Assembly (NCBI RefSeq): GCF_023273895.1
Contig: NZ_CP096883.1
Span: 3,472,001 to 3,536,000, forward strand
DNA from: Sphingobacterium sp. PCS056
GTDB lineage: Bacteria > Bacteroidota > Bacteroidia > Sphingobacteriales > Sphingobacteriaceae
Direction of reading: 5' to 3'
DNA: 64,000 bases
The notes under the pieces were generated by a model. The model was not told the DNA's origin. It did not search any database and worked only from the letters and a program-made list of their open reading frames with translations. Shown here piece after piece: positions 25,724-35,024 of the stretch; position 1 is the stretch's first letter; every line of letters begins with the position of its first letter. The position numbers and the translations under genes are program-made.

Positions 25724-27262
25724 ATGATTAAAAGAGACGGTAAAAATATAAGCTTATGGCAAGATCTGGAAGATTTGGAGGGTTACCAGCAGGTGCCACC
25801 CTCTGATCAGTTTGATGTCATTATTGTTGGCGCTGGTATAACAGGTATCACGACCGCATTGAAGTTGCAAGCGCAAGGTAAGAAATGCTTAATTCTTGAA
25901 GCACATACCGTCGGATTTGGGACGACCGCCGGAACATCGGCTCATCTGAATACGGTATTGGATACACCCTATCAAACACTCATTTCCAATTTTGGAAAAC
26001 AACAAGCCATACTGGCTGCTGAGGCTGTTCAACAGGCACTAGAACAAATAGCCGGTTTTATTGAAAAATTTCAGATTTCCTGCGACTTTAGCCGTTGCGA
26101 TGGCTACATGTATGCGACACAGCAGGACGAAGAAAAAGAGCTGGTCGAAACCTTAGAAGCCATCAACGAAGTGGGTATTCATGCCGAGTTTGTCGACAAT
26201 ATCCCTGGTCCGATGGATTTTACTCGGGCGATAAAGTTTGGAGGGCAAGGACGCTTTCATCCCCTTAAGTATTTAAAAGCGCTGTATGCTGAATTTTTGA
26301 AATTAGGCGGTCATATTCTGGAAAATACAAAAGTGGTCAAAATCATTGATCAGGAAGGTTTTCAACGTGTAGAGACAGCAGGTGATAAAAGCTATTATGC
26401 TGATCATGTGGTCTATGCTACCCATACGCCACCGGGAGTTCATCTGTTGACGTTCAAACTAGCTCCTTACCGTAGTTATGTGATGGGGATCGAATTAGCA
26501 GATAACGAATCTTATCCTGAAGACCTTATTTATGATATGCAAGATCCGTTTCACTATTTTAGAAAAGCCGACTATCAAGATCGACAACTGTTACTAGTAG
26601 GGGGGCAGGATCATAAAACCGGTCAGCACAACAATACAGATTTTAATTTTACAGAACTGGAATCATTTGTCAGAAATACATATAAGGTGAAAGAAGTCGT
26701 ATATAAGTGGTCATCGCAATATTACGAAAGTACCGACGGCTTACCCTATATTGGATATTTTCCAGGTAAAAAGAACAAGCGGATATTTGTGGCAACTGGT
26801 TATAGCGGTAACGGTATGATCTTCGGAACCTTATCTGCTCAAATCATTTCGGACCTGATTGTGCATGGCAAAAGTACGTATGAAGCGCTATTTTCGCCTT
26901 CACGATGTAAGCCAATTGCCGGTTTTTCTAATTTTATGACTGAAAATATAGATGTCGCCAAACATCTGATTACCGATAAGCTCTCGGTATCCAAGATCCA
27001 CAGCTATGCCGAAATTGCCAAAGGAGAGGGGCGCATTATCAATTTTGAAAACCGAGATATTGGCCTTTTTAAAGATGACACAGGTCAGTTATTTGCGGTA
27101 GATCCAGTGTGCAAACATGCCGGCTGCGTCGTGCAGTGGAATAGCACGGAGCGAAGCTGGGACTGTCCTTGTCATGGCGCTCGATATGATCCGACTGGCC
27201 TTTTGCTTACTGGTCCAGCCACAACAGGCTTACCTGCTTATGAAATAAATGGAGATGATTAA
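25724..27262 (+). CDS. FAD-dependent oxidoreductase with C-terminal Rieske domain
   Basis: A 512-residue fusion. The N-terminal DAO-type flavoprotein has the Rossmann motif VIIVGAGITGITTALKLQAQG and FGTTAGTSAHLNT. The C-terminal Rieske domain (about 425-510) keeps all four iron-sulfur ligands: Cys463-x-His465 in CKHAGC and Cys481-x-x-His484 in CPCHG. Such fusions are widespread next to stress and catalase genes; a substrate is not established, though flavin-dependent amine or amino-acid oxidation with electron transfer to the cluster is plausible. It appears to lead a unit with DUF892 gene 2 and the catalase. Confidence 0.85.
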   Translation: MIKRDGKNISLWQDLEDLEGYQQVPPSDQFDVIIVGAGITGITTALKLQAQGKKCLILEAHTVGFGTTAGTSAHLNTVLDTPYQTLISNFGKQQAILAAEAVQQALEQIAGFIEKFQISCDFSRCDGYMYATQQDEEKELVETLEAINEVGIHAEFVDNIPGPMDFTRAIKFGGQGRFHPLKYLKALYAEFLKLGGHILENTKVVKIIDQEGFQRVETAGDKSYYADHVVYATHTPPGVHLLTFKLAPYRSYVMGIELADNESYPEDLIYDMQDPFHYFRKADYQDRQLLLVGGQDHKTGQHNNTDFNFTELESFVRNTYKVKEVVYKWSSQYYESTDGLPYIGYFPGKKNKRIFVATGYSGNGMIFGTLSAQIISDLIVHGKSTYEALFSPSRCKPIAGFSNFMTENIDVAKHLITDKLSVSKIHSYAEIAKGEGRIINFENRDIGLFKDDTGQLFAVDPVCKHAGCVVQWNSTERSWDCPCHGARYDPTGLLLTGPATTGLPAYEINGDD

Positions 27263-27390
27263 ACAAGAAAGAAAAAGCAACCAAGAAGCAGGATATTAAT
27301 GAAGCGATATGCTCACTTTCTTGTAAGTTTTTCAGTTTGCTTCCGAAGTAAACTATCAAATTTTAATTTTTCACCTTTAATGAATACATT

Positions 27391-27942
27391 ATGAAAAACG
27401 AAACGGGCACAACGCCAAAATTTAAAATGAAAACGTCGGTTCATTCTGAGCCTGCTTTAAATGAACTTTTTTTTGATGGCATCCGGGATCTGTATTGGGC
27501 CGAAAACCATCTCCTTAAAACCTTGCCGAAAATGATTAAAGCTGCTACCTCAGCAGCACTCAGCAAGGCCATCGAAAATCATCTGAAAGAGACAGAAGGA
27601 CATGTTGCTAGGCTCGAAACGATATTTGATATCATGGGAAAAGAGCCAATTGCTAAAAAATGCAATGCCATGGAGGGCTTGGCCAAAGAAGGCGAAGAGA
27701 TCATTGAAAGTACAGAAGCAGGGACGGCAACCCGTGATGTGGGTATTATACTAGCCTCCCAAAAAGTAGAACACTATGAAATTGCGAGTTATGGTGGTCT
27801 GCTGCAGCTTGCTGCCACACTGGGATTGACCGAGGTAGCGACACTCCTAGAGCAAACTTTGGAAGAAGAAAAAGCAGCTGATCTCATATTGACAGAAGTG
27901 GCCGAAGAAGGAGTTAATTATCAGGCATCAGAAGAATCGTAA
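27391..27942 (+). CDS. DUF892 (YciE/YciF-type) ferritin-like protein, second copy
   Basis: A 183-residue paralogue of the protein at 16174, with the same motifs: LNELFFDGIRDLYWAENHLL, HLKETEGHVARLETIF, SQKVEHYEIASYGGL and TLEEEKAADLILTEVAE. The metal-ligand pattern is conserved. It has an N-terminal extension of about 20 residues. It sits 21 bp before the catalase gene and was likely retained for a linked role in iron or peroxide handling. No promoter motif was found in the 128 bp before it. Confidence 0.85.
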   Translation: MKNETGTTPKFKMKTSVHSEPALNELFFDGIRDLYWAENHLLKTLPKMIKAATSAALSKAIENHLKETEGHVARLETIFDIMGKEPIAKKCNAMEGLAKEGEEIIESTEAGTATRDVGIILASQKVEHYEIASYGGLLQLAATLGLTEVATLLEQTLEEEKAADLILTEVAEEGVNYQASEES

Positions 27943-27962
27943 AACCTATTAAAATCAACCCC

Positions 27963-30152
27963 ATGAAAAAAAATAAAACCGAAGATTATACCACCAAGCC
28001 GGTGGACAATAAAAAAGTCCAGTCGCTGCAGCCACATATAGCTGATGCCTCCGGACAACAGATGACGACCGATCATGGCTTGTTGATCAATGACGATCAA
28101 AATTCGTTAAAAGCCGGAGAACGGGGAGCTACTTTACTGGAAGATTTTATTCTTCGAGAAAAGTTGACACATTTTGATCATGAGCGCATTCCCGAACGCA
28201 TTGTCCATGCAAGAGGTTCAGGCGCACATGGCGTATTTAAATTGTATAAGCCTTTGAACAAGGTTACTAAAGCTGTCTTCTTAAATGATACAGAAGTGGA
28301 AACTCCAGTATTTGTGCGTTTCTCCACCGTTGCAGGTTCCAAAGGGTCGACCGATCTCGCGCGAGATGTCAGGGGATTTGCCGTAAAATTTTATACTGAG
28401 CAAGGAAATTTTGATTTAGTGGGCAATAATATGCCCGTATTTTTTATTCAAGATGCCATGAAGTTTCCGGATTTGGTACATGCGGTCAAACCAGAACCGG
28501 ACAATGAAATTCCACAAGCAGCCTCGGCACATGATACGTTTTGGGACTTCATTTCGTTAATGCCCGAGTCCACGCATATGATCATGTGGCTGATGAGTGA
28601 TCGTGCCATACCGCGCAGTTACCGCATGATGGAGGGATTTGGGGTACATACCTTCCGCTTGATCAATGAAAAGGGTGTGGCCAGTTTTGTAAAATTTCAT
28701 TGGAAACCGCTATTGGGGGTACATTCCGTGGCTTGGGACGAAGCCCAGAATATTTCTGGCAAGGATCCAGATTTCCATAGAAGAGATTTATGGGAAGCGA
28801 TCGAAAGTGGTGCCTTTCCGGAATGGGAGCTTGGAGTCCAGATTGTACCAGAAGAAGATGAGTTTAAATTTGGAATCGATTTGTTAGATCCTACTAAAAT
28901 TATTCCAGAAGAACTTGTTCCAGTTGAACGAATTGGTAAGATGACCTTGAACCGTAATCCTGACAATTTTTTCGCAGAAACGGAACAAGTTGCGTTTCAT
29001 GTTGGTAATATTGTACCTGGTATTGATTTTACGAATGACCCCTTGTTGCAAGGCAGGTTATTTTCCTATACCGATACCCAGCTGATTCGACTCGGAGGAC
29101 CTAATTTTCATGAAATACCGATCAATCGTCCGATCGTACCTATTTATAATAACCAGCGGGACGGCTTTATGCGCCAACAAATTAACAAAGGGAAGACGAG
29201 CTACGGACCCAATGCTTTGGGAAATAACGACCCACAGCAAGTCCGCGAGGCAGATGGTGGTTTCACCTCTTATCAGGAACGGGTTGATGCCAAGAAGATA
29301 CGGAATAGAAGTAAGAGTTTTTTTGATCATTTTAGTCAAGCCCGATTATTTTTCAACAGTCAGTCCGAACCTGAAAAAAATCATATGATTGATGCTTTTA
29401 GCTTTGAGCTAGGAAAAGTAAAGACCATTGCTATCCGGGAGCGTATGCTTGGTATCTTATCCTTGGTCGATCCGGCTATTGCAGCGGAAGTGGCTTTTCA
29501 ATTGGGATTAAAAGTGCCTAAAAAAATAGAGCAACCGATTAATCGAAGCATACCAGCAGATGGTGTTGTCACCGATTATCAGCCGATAGAAGTCGAATCA
29601 CCAATCGCTAGATCCGCAGCATTGAGTATGGAAAATACGGTAAAAGATGGAATTGTCAGCCGTAAAATTGCGATACTTGCTGCCGATGGAGTAGATGCCA
29701 AGTCGCTCAATTCCATGAAAGAAGCCCTTGAAGATGCGGGCGGTTTCGTCCATATTATTGCACCAAAACTAGGAGTCTTACTTGCTGCAGATAACAGCCA
29801 GATTCCCGTTGACGAGAGCTTTCTTACTGCAGCCTCAGTTTTATATGATGCCGTTTATGTCCCAGGGGGCACGAATAGCGTGGCGACGTTAGAAGCTGAG
29901 GCCAATGCGGTGCATTTTCTCAATGAGGCTTTCAAGCATTGCAAGGCTATTGCTGCAGATGAACAGGCATTACAAATATTAGAAGCGACGTACTTTAGCC
30001 AAAAAATCCCCGATGAATTTTCAGAGGAAACGGTACTTTCTGAAGGAATTGTTTACGGTAATAAGGGATTTAGACTTGCGGCGCTCTTTATCAAAGCAAT
30101 CGCACAACACCGTTTCTGGAATCGTGAAAAGCCACGTTTAGTTCCAGCGTAG
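27963..30152 (+). CDS. katE: Large-subunit monofunctional catalase (HPII type)
   Basis: A 729-residue catalase that decomposes hydrogen peroxide. The catalytic His82 lies in RIVHARGSGAHG, the Asn region in FDLVGNNMPVFFIQDA, and the heme Tyr in RLFSYTDTQLIRLG. The C-terminal 150 residues form the flavodoxin/DJ-1-like domain that marks clade 2 large catalases (IAILAADGVDAKSLNSM, VYVPGGTNSVATL). The length agrees with E. coli KatE (about 750). It is third in a probable unit with the FAD/Rieske and DUF892 genes, and is convergent with an ankyrin protein gene, a pairing well known for catalases. Confidence 0.95.
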   Translation: MKKNKTEDYTTKPVDNKKVQSLQPHIADASGQQMTTDHGLLINDDQNSLKAGERGATLLEDFILREKLTHFDHERIPERIVHARGSGAHGVFKLYKPLNKVTKAVFLNDTEVETPVFVRFSTVAGSKGSTDLARDVRGFAVKFYTEQGNFDLVGNNMPVFFIQDAMKFPDLVHAVKPEPDNEIPQAASAHDTFWDFISLMPESTHMIMWLMSDRAIPRSYRMMEGFGVHTFRLINEKGVASFVKFHWKPLLGVHSVAWDEAQNISGKDPDFHRRDLWEAIESGAFPEWELGVQIVPEEDEFKFGIDLLDPTKIIPEELVPVERIGKMTLNRNPDNFFAETEQVAFHVGNIVPGIDFTNDPLLQGRLFSYTDTQLIRLGGPNFHEIPINRPIVPIYNNQRDGFMRQQINKGKTSYGPNALGNNDPQQVREADGGFTSYQERVDAKKIRNRSKSFFDHFSQARLFFNSQSEPEKNHMIDAFSFELGKVKTIAIRERMLGILSLVDPAIAAEVAFQLGLKVPKKIEQPINRSIPADGVVTDYQPIEVESPIARSAALSMENTVKDGIVSRKIAILAADGVDAKSLNSMKEALEDAGGFVHIIAPKLGVLLAADNSQIPVDESFLTAASVLYDAVYVPGGTNSVATLEAEANAVHFLNEAFKHCKAIAADEQALQILEATYFSQKIPDEFSEETVLSEGIVYGNKGFRLAALFIKAIAQHRFWNREKPRLVPA

Positions 30153-30163
30153 AACATTTAAAT

Positions 30164-30203
30164 ACAAAAAATACACCCAGCTTAAGCTGGATGTATTTTT
30201 TGT
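30164..30203. terminator. Bidirectional terminator between catalase and ankyrin genes
   Basis: Arms 30164-30183 and 30184-30203 are 20-nt inverted repeats with one mismatch; A-rich on the left and T-rich on the right. Confidence 0.85.
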
Positions 30204-30214
30204 ATTTTGATTCT

Positions 30215-30688
30215 TTAAGCTTCTAAAATTGCGATGGCGCGCTCATTACCCTGTTGGGCAGCAAGCTCCAGTACCGAAAGACCGCGGACATCTACGATAT
30301 CCTTTTGAGCTCCACTTTCCAGTAAGAGCTGTAACACATCATTTCTGCCGAACATCGCAGCGAACATCAGTGCCGTACCACCATTGCCATGCTGTAGGTC
30401 GAGATCGGCACCATAACCGATCAATAGAGTGGCTATTTCTACATAACCTTTAAAGGCGACGCCCATCAGTGCGGTATTACCGCCATTGTCCTGTGCATTG
30501 ACATCAGCTCCAGCATCCAGCAATAATTTGGCGGCATCTTTTCGATTATTGTAACAGGCGATGATGAGCGGGGTGAAGCCCTTTTCATCCCTGCAGTTGA
30601 CATCTATGTTTTGGCGGATTAATTCTTGGAGTACCTCCAAATTGCCTATCCGCGCAGCATGAAGGGTGATTTCAGTCATTTGAGTCAT
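30215..30688 (-). CDS. Ankyrin-repeat protein
   Basis: A 157-residue protein made of about four and a half ankyrin repeats, for example DEKGFTPLIIACYNNRKDAAK, DNGGNTALMGVAFKGYVEIA and GNGGTALMFAAMFGRNDVLQ, with no signal peptide. Ankyrin proteins beside catalase genes (AnkB of Pseudomonas) assist catalase activity or heme delivery; here it is convergent with the katE-type gene, which supports the same link. It is the last gene of a reverse-strand unit. Confidence 0.85.
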   Translation of the reverse strand: MTQMTEITLHAARIGNLEVLQELIRQNIDVNCRDEKGFTPLIIACYNNRKDAAKLLLDAGADVNAQDNGGNTALMGVAFKGYVEIATLLIGYGADLDLQHGNGGTALMFAAMFGRNDVLQLLLESGAQKDIVDVRGLSVLELAAQQGNERAIAILEA

Positions 30689-30735
30689 AAAATGTAGATA
30701 TGTAGTGTCTATAAAAAATGCAGGTTACTAGGCGT

Positions 30736-31347
30736 TTACGCTTCTTTTACCTGATTGGCAAATCCCTTGATCAGAGCTTTCCATTGTGGATAGGAGGCAC
30801 CTATTATAGCTCCAAGTCCCACCATAAAATTTCGCACATTATCCACCAGATGCGAATTCTCCGTATTCAACACTTCATTACGACCTGCATATTGAAACAG
30901 CAGGCTGTTATTCCGTTGCTCAACAATTAGGGTTGACGTAGCGATGCCTTCGAAAAAATGTGCCGTATCGTTGTTTTCTGGATCGGTAGGGTCAGGACAA
31001 GGCTTCAAACTGATCGATAAGATTTTAAATTCGGACAGATCTTTGGACTCCATATGGACGACATTGACCCAGTCGAACCCTTTGGTTCTGGGTAATCCTG
31101 GACCAGGGATATCAATTTTAATATAATCATGTAACTGCAGCGGGCGGTGCAGCTCCATGCCCCGGCGATCCACCAGGTTAAAAACTGCCGCTGGAATTTC
31201 GGCAATACGGTGCCAGTCGTTGATGGCAAGTAGGTTGATACATGCGACCATGAAAGCCTTGCTTGCTATTTCCGTCGTCGAAAATTCAACCGATTCAAAA
31301 CAGTCTAATTTATTGCCTTCTTTTTGAGTTGGGATTATGTTTTTCAT
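30736..31347 (-). CDS. Hypothetical protein
   Basis: A 203-residue soluble protein. It has segments DYIKIDIPGPGLPRTKGFDWVNVV, ISLKPCPDPTDPENNDTAHFFEGIATSTL and NVRNFMVGLGAIIGASYPQWKALIKGFANQV. The mid part alternates beta strands with proline turns, and the end is helical. I do not recognise a family. It lies 47 bp before the ankyrin gene in the same unit as the 166-residue gene upstream. Confidence 0.6.
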   Translation of the reverse strand: MKNIIPTQKEGNKLDCFESVEFSTTEIASKAFMVACINLLAINDWHRIAEIPAAVFNLVDRRGMELHRPLQLHDYIKIDIPGPGLPRTKGFDWVNVVHMESKDLSEFKILSISLKPCPDPTDPENNDTAHFFEGIATSTLIVEQRNNSLLFQYAGRNEVLNTENSHLVDNVRNFMVGLGAIIGASYPQWKALIKGFANQVKEA

Positions 31348-31429
31348 CTTTATTTAATTTATAACAACCTTAGGTTGACTTTTATTTTAACCATTGTATT
31401 TTTTGTTTTTCTACGTAGAAACACGATAC

Positions 31430-31930
31430 TTACTTGGCCGGATAATAGACCCAGCCTGCTAGATTTTCAAATGCATCAGCTTGTTGCAGATCAACTAAAA
31501 TCGTGCTATCCATAAATAATAGCCGTTTCGTATCGCGATTTAGGTCTTCAATAGGGCAGAATAGGGCATTTTCATTGGGCAGTTCAACATTGCTCTGTAG
31601 CGCACGATAGCCATCTGCCAAGAGATTCTCAATGAGAGTCGGCGTGATGGCTTCGAGTTCATGCATCATCTTACCGATCCAATTCTTTTCACGCTCTTCA
31701 TTTCCAGGATAATGTTCCGTAACAAAATCCAAGATCAGTTTTTCACCTTCCTTTTCTAATCCATCTCGGATCATGCGCAGTCCCATCGATCGGGTTTCTT
31801 CCTGATAGTAATCTTTACCGTATTCAAACTGGATATCTCCTGCAAGTGGACTTGCTTCAATTTTGGCCCGTAGCGCCATCTGACGGTTTAACAGTTCGTG
31901 TACATAGGCGTAAGTCTGATCCATACTCAT
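31430..31930 (-). CDS. Hypothetical protein
   Basis: A 166-residue acidic, helical protein (HELLNRQMALRAKIEASPLAG, LGLRMIRDGLEK-like segments, WIGKMMHELEAITPTLIENL). It has no signal peptide and I do not recognise it. The start could be 31930 or the Met two codons later. It is the first gene of the reverse unit leading to the ankyrin gene, with the ECF-type motif 47-71 nt upstream. Confidence 0.6.
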   Translation of the reverse strand: MSMDQTYAYVHELLNRQMALRAKIEASPLAGDIQFEYGKDYYQEETRSMGLRMIRDGLEKEGEKLILDFVTEHYPGNEEREKNWIGKMMHELEAITPTLIENLLADGYRALQSNVELPNENALFCPIEDLNRDTKRLLFMDSTILVDLQQADAFENLAGWVYYPAK

Positions 31931-31976
31931 TTGATTTATAATTTAAATGACTCTATTGATGATCTTGTCATGCAAA

Positions 31977-32001
31977 GAACACATCTGGGACAAGAAAAGT
32001 T
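31977..32001 (-). promoter_or_regulatory. ECF-type promoter candidate before the ankyrin unit
   Basis: Reverse strand: AACTTTT starts at 32001 and GTTC occupies 31980-31977, position 22. Confidence 0.57.
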
Positions 32002-32119
32002 TATGTACTAGTGCTTTGATCGATGGAGACCTCCATCAAGTACGTTTAAATAGATATTATAGGGACAGAACAAGTATTCTGTTTTTATTTTAGGTATTTT
32101 ATACGGTTTAGAAAATACA

Positions 32120-32143
32120 AACTTTTGACCTGCCGACACGTTA
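32120..32143 (+). promoter_or_regulatory. ECF-type promoter candidate before the 67-residue gene
   Basis: AACTTTT at 32120-32126 and GTTA at 32140-32143, position 21. It faces the reverse copy at 31977-32001, so two divergent units share one 240-bp region. Confidence 0.55.
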
Positions 32144-32173
32144 TATGTTAAGTTAAACTTAATCAATACGATC

Positions 32174-32377
32174 ATGGCAACAAAAAATGAAAATGCAAAA
32201 GTCGGTCTAATCGATGAAGATAAACAGCCGAAGAAAAAGAAAACCATTACTTCAGTTGTGGATAAGAGACATAAGAAACAAGAAGGTGATGGCGAGGCTG
32301 GTGTTGATCCGCAAAACGAACAATTGAACGATATGCCTGAGCCGGATACCTTTCCAAGAGAACAGGTCAAAAAATAG
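32174..32377 (+). CDS. Small hydrophilic protein
   Basis: A 67-residue protein rich in Lys, Glu, Asp and Gln (DKQPKKKKTITSVVDKRHKKQ, then a Gly/Asp/Pro-rich half). It is predicted disordered and has no membrane segment. Small, highly charged proteins of this type occur in general-stress clusters. The promoter motif just upstream and its place in the island support a real gene. Confidence 0.5.
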   Translation: MATKNENAKVGLIDEDKQPKKKKTITSVVDKRHKKQEGDGEAGVDPQNEQLNDMPEPDTFPREQVKK

Positions 32378-32424
32378 GCTCTCCCATACGTAAATTACAA
32401 ATACGGGAAATCGGTCCGAGTCTG

Positions 32425-32449
32425 AACGATTTATTTAGGTGAGTTGTAT
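32425..32449 (+). promoter_or_regulatory. ECF-type promoter candidate before the PA2169-type gene
   Basis: AACGATT at 32425-32431 with GTAT at 32446-32449, position 22; the second box deviates from GTTA/GTTC. It lies 56 nt before the start codon. Confidence 0.45.
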
Positions 32450-32504
32450 GACCTATAAACAGGTAATCATATTTTTAATTTAATAATATTTTAAAAGAGC
32501 AGTT

Positions 32505-32978
32505 ATGGACAGTAAAGTAAATGATCCGGAAATGATCAACGATTTGATAAAAATTAATAATGATCGAATAGCTGGATATAGAACAGCTTTAGATCTCGCG
32601 CATAGTATGCATATAGACGATCTAGGTGGAATATTTGCAAAATATATCCTCCAATCGGAGCGATTTATCACTGAACTCACACCTCATGTGATACGAGAGG
32701 GAGAGGAGCCTACAGACAGCACCATGCTGAGCGGTAAGCTGTTTAGATTGTGGATGAATATAAAAGTAAGCGTCGCTGGAAACGATCGAAAAAGTTTACT
32801 AGAAAGTTGTGAAAAAGGGGAAGATGCCTTTAGAGATATGTACAAGAAAATATTAGCGGAGGATCGAGAATCATTGTCTGTCCCTGTTCAACATTTAATA
32901 GGAGATCAGTTGAGCCGTCAACTGGTTGCGCATGATGAGGTTAAAGCACTGCGAGATCAGGTGTTAGCAGCCGATTGA
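32505..32978 (+). CDS. PA2169/DUF2383-type four-helix-bundle protein
   Basis: A 157-residue helical protein: INDLIKINNDRIAGYRTALDLAHS (helix one), LGGIFAKYILQSERFITEL (two), LLESCEKGEDAFRDMYKKIL (three) and LSRQLVAHDEVKALRDQVL (four). This arrangement, with the N-D-R-I-x-G-Y start and C-E-x-G-E-D-A in helix three, matches the PA2169 family, a ferritin-like bundle found in stress clusters. Metal ligands are not obvious, so an enzymatic role is not claimed. Confidence 0.8.
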   Translation: MDSKVNDPEMINDLIKINNDRIAGYRTALDLAHSMHIDDLGGIFAKYILQSERFITELTPHVIREGEEPTDSTMLSGKLFRLWMNIKVSVAGNDRKSLLESCEKGEDAFRDMYKKILAEDRESLSVPVQHLIGDQLSRQLVAHDEVKALRDQVLAAD

Positions 32979-33045
32979 TGCCGGTTTGTACATATTGAAC
33001 AGTGAGAAAGTATGATTTGCAAGAGCTAAAGCGCTTACGCATAAG

Positions 33046-33070
33046 AAAGGGGAGAATTCCCCTTTTTTTA
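33046..33070 (+). terminator. Intrinsic terminator
   Basis: AAGGGGAGAATTCCCCTT followed by a T-run; 68 nt after the PA2169-type gene. Confidence 0.85.
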
Positions 33071-33655
33071 TGGTATGCCAGAGGGGTTACTGCATCTAAA
33101 AAAATGTAATCATTCGTCTCTAACCATCTCTGTAGCTTTAGTGCGGATAGGGATGGGCGTGCTACCTGGACCAGCCCGACTTCAAGCAAAGACATCCCCC
33201 GAGGACCTCCGAATACAAAGCTTACTGATCCTAAAATCAGCTCCTAACTCTTTCATCCGATTTTCTGCAAAACTCTTCCCTCCAGATCTGCTCCATTCTT
33301 AGGGCTCAACCCATATTTTCATCAAGCGGTTCCGATAAAATTAAACATCATGACACCGTGCAGACCATCAAGATGACTACATTGATCCTTGTTTTAAGCC
33401 TCAACAGGAGAAAAAAAAGACGCATAATATATACAATACTTTTTTAGATCCATGTATTCAGGGAAAACTAACCTATATCAGGTGTGAATGACCAATATGA
33501 GGGATGAATGGTAATTTCAGATGGAACTCATGCTGCTTTTAACCATTCACACTGCCTTTTTGATCATATTTCCCCCAAATCGCTATTGATCAAAATCTTC
33601 TGCATTTTTGGGTATCAGCTGATAAATGAATATATGGTTTCACTTAAAATTGAAA

Positions 33656-33822
33656 ATGATGGAAAACGACATGCAAACGCTGGATGACATCTGGATCGCG
33701 GGCTACACCGTCTTCGACCTCATGGAAGATGAACCCATGTTTGTGTAGCTAAACGCAGCCGCAACAAACGCTGCTACCGCGATGCGGATGTCGAGCGGCT
33801 GCGTCAGCATGATCGCGGATAA
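33656..33822 (+). pseudogene. Decayed HTH gene
   Basis: A 30-codon frame from ATG 33656 (MMENDMQTLDDIWIAGYTVF and on) stops at 33746-33748. In another frame from about 33740 the sequence reads CVAKRSRNKRCYRDADVERL and ends at TAA 33820-33822. The second part matches the C-terminus of the HTH protein at 15593-15904 almost residue for residue. The first part does not match that protein, so the remnant looks like a fusion of two damaged genes or a related gene with a frameshift and internal deletion. Confidence 0.7.
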
Positions 33823-33868
33823 GGCTCCAACTCTTTGTATACTGAGCTGCATGCAGCGTCTGTGATCC

Positions 33869-33901
33869 ATCGTCTCTCGCACCTAGAGAGACGATTTTTT
33901 G
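33869..33901 (+). terminator. Terminator after the HTH remnant
   Basis: ATCGTCTCTC and GAGAGACGAT arms with a T-run; related to the terminator at 15951-15979 that follows the intact paralogue. Confidence 0.8.
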
Positions 33902-33986
33902 TGGAACTGGAAATGGGGGGTGTTCTCCTGTTTTTATAGTTTTCTTCTGACTTTCTTCTAACCAACTTCTACCTTTTCTTCAGTGC

Positions 33987-34080
33987 GCTTCGACCGGGCT
34001 TCGAGGCTCCTTCGATACAACAGCATGAAAAGTCGAAGCCAGCTCGAAGCGGACTCGAAGCAGACTCAAAGCGAGCTGGG
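33987..34080. repeat. TCGAAG-rich repeat region
   Basis: TTCGA or TCGAAG occurs at least seven times within 95 bp in both orientations, including direct repeats (GGACTCGAAGCAGACTCAAAG). CCAGCTCG at 34039-34046 pairs with CGAGCTGG at 34072-34079. It is more GC-rich than its surroundings and precedes the DUF6266 gene. Confidence 0.6.
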
Positions 34081-34321
34081 CAATGGGCAGGAATTGGTCT
34101 GCTATTGATGGGCTGTTGATGGATCTCTTGACGCAAAAATCTCCTGTTTTCAATTTATTTTCTGTCGCATACAGTCGGACATCGGTCAAAAACACGATGC
34201 CGGTCGGTCAAGGATCGGTCTTTCAACTTATTGATATTGATTGCTGATTTAATGCGTCTTATGTTTGTTATGTCAATGGATGATACCGGTATAAAACAAC
34301 CTTGACTTGAATAAAAAAAAT

Positions 34322-34966
34322 ATGGGAACAATTGTACATGGAGCAAATGGTGGCTTTAAGGGTAAAGCCGGCTCCGTAATAGGAAGTAGCTGGAAAAGTA
34401 TCAACTACATCAAGGGTCTTTATAAAAAAAGATCCAAGCCCTCGTCTGAACAGCAGATGGTGCAGCAGGAAAAATTCAAAACATTGATGCGTTTTCTACT
34501 GCCGATCAATGTCTTTTTGCAGATCGGGTTCGGTCGTAAAAATATGGAAAAAGTAACGCCAATCAATGCGGCTTTTCAGTTTAATCTCAAAAAAGCGATC
34601 AGGGGGACTTACCCCAACTTTGAACTTGACTATGCCAAGGTCAGCATCTCGGACGGTACGCTGTATGGTGCAGGGACGCTAGGTGTCCTGTACACCGCAG
34701 GTGAACTCAGCTTCACCTGGGATACGGGTGTCAGCGAGAACTTCAAGACCTATGGCGACGACCTGGTGTACGTATTGGCTTACCATCCGGAAAAAGATGA
34801 ATTTATGTCGACTCCGAATCCGGGGACGCGAGCCAATGGGGAAATCAACTTTATCGTTTCGGATCATCTGCAGACAGGTTCGGTCCACACCTGGATTTTC
34901 TTGTCCAACCGGTCGAAAACCAGAGTATCCAAAAGTGTGTATCTGGGAGAGGTACAGCTCGACTAA
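34322..34966 (+). CDS. DUF6266 family protein
   Basis: A 214-residue protein; ATG at 34322 chosen. The N-terminus MGTIVHGANGGFKGKAGSVI with GSSWKSINYIKGL and QEKFKTLMRFLLPI is the mark of DUF6266, a Bacteroidota-specific family. The C-terminal half is beta-rich (GELSFTWDTGVSENFKTYGDD; VHTWIFLSNRSKTRVSKSVYLG), resembling an immunoglobulin-like or fibre domain. Function is unknown. The neighbours (a second, divergent copy, DUF5675 and small membrane proteins) look like a compact phage-derived or secretion cassette. Codon use is more GC-rich than nearby genes. Confidence 0.78.
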   Translation: MGTIVHGANGGFKGKAGSVIGSSWKSINYIKGLYKKRSKPSSEQQMVQQEKFKTLMRFLLPINVFLQIGFGRKNMEKVTPINAAFQFNLKKAIRGTYPNFELDYAKVSISDGTLYGAGTLGVLYTAGELSFTWDTGVSENFKTYGDDLVYVLAYHPEKDEFMSTPNPGTRANGEINFIVSDHLQTGSVHTWIFLSNRSKTRVSKSVYLGEVQLD

Positions 34967-35024
34967 TGCACCTATGGGGTCAGGCCGATCTGGCTTGGCC
35001 CCTGATTTAAAAAGATCAATTGAT

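Larger units (their letters stand above)
32979..34321. other. 1.3-kb gene-poor stretch with a gene remnant and repeats
   Basis: It contains a terminator (33046-33070), a long inverted repeat (GTGTGAATG at 33482-33490 with CATTCACAC at 33544-33552), TTTTGATCA/TGATCAAAA near 33558-33597, a decayed HTH gene (33656-33822) with its terminator, and a GC-richer TCGAAG-repeat region before the DUF6266 gene. Nothing else looks coding. Confidence 0.6.

Noticed and set aside
33300..33600. Possible structured RNA from the GTGTGAATG/CATTCACAC repeat
   Set aside because: The loop is about 50 nt and no known riboswitch motif was recognised; noted only as part of the gene-poor stretch.
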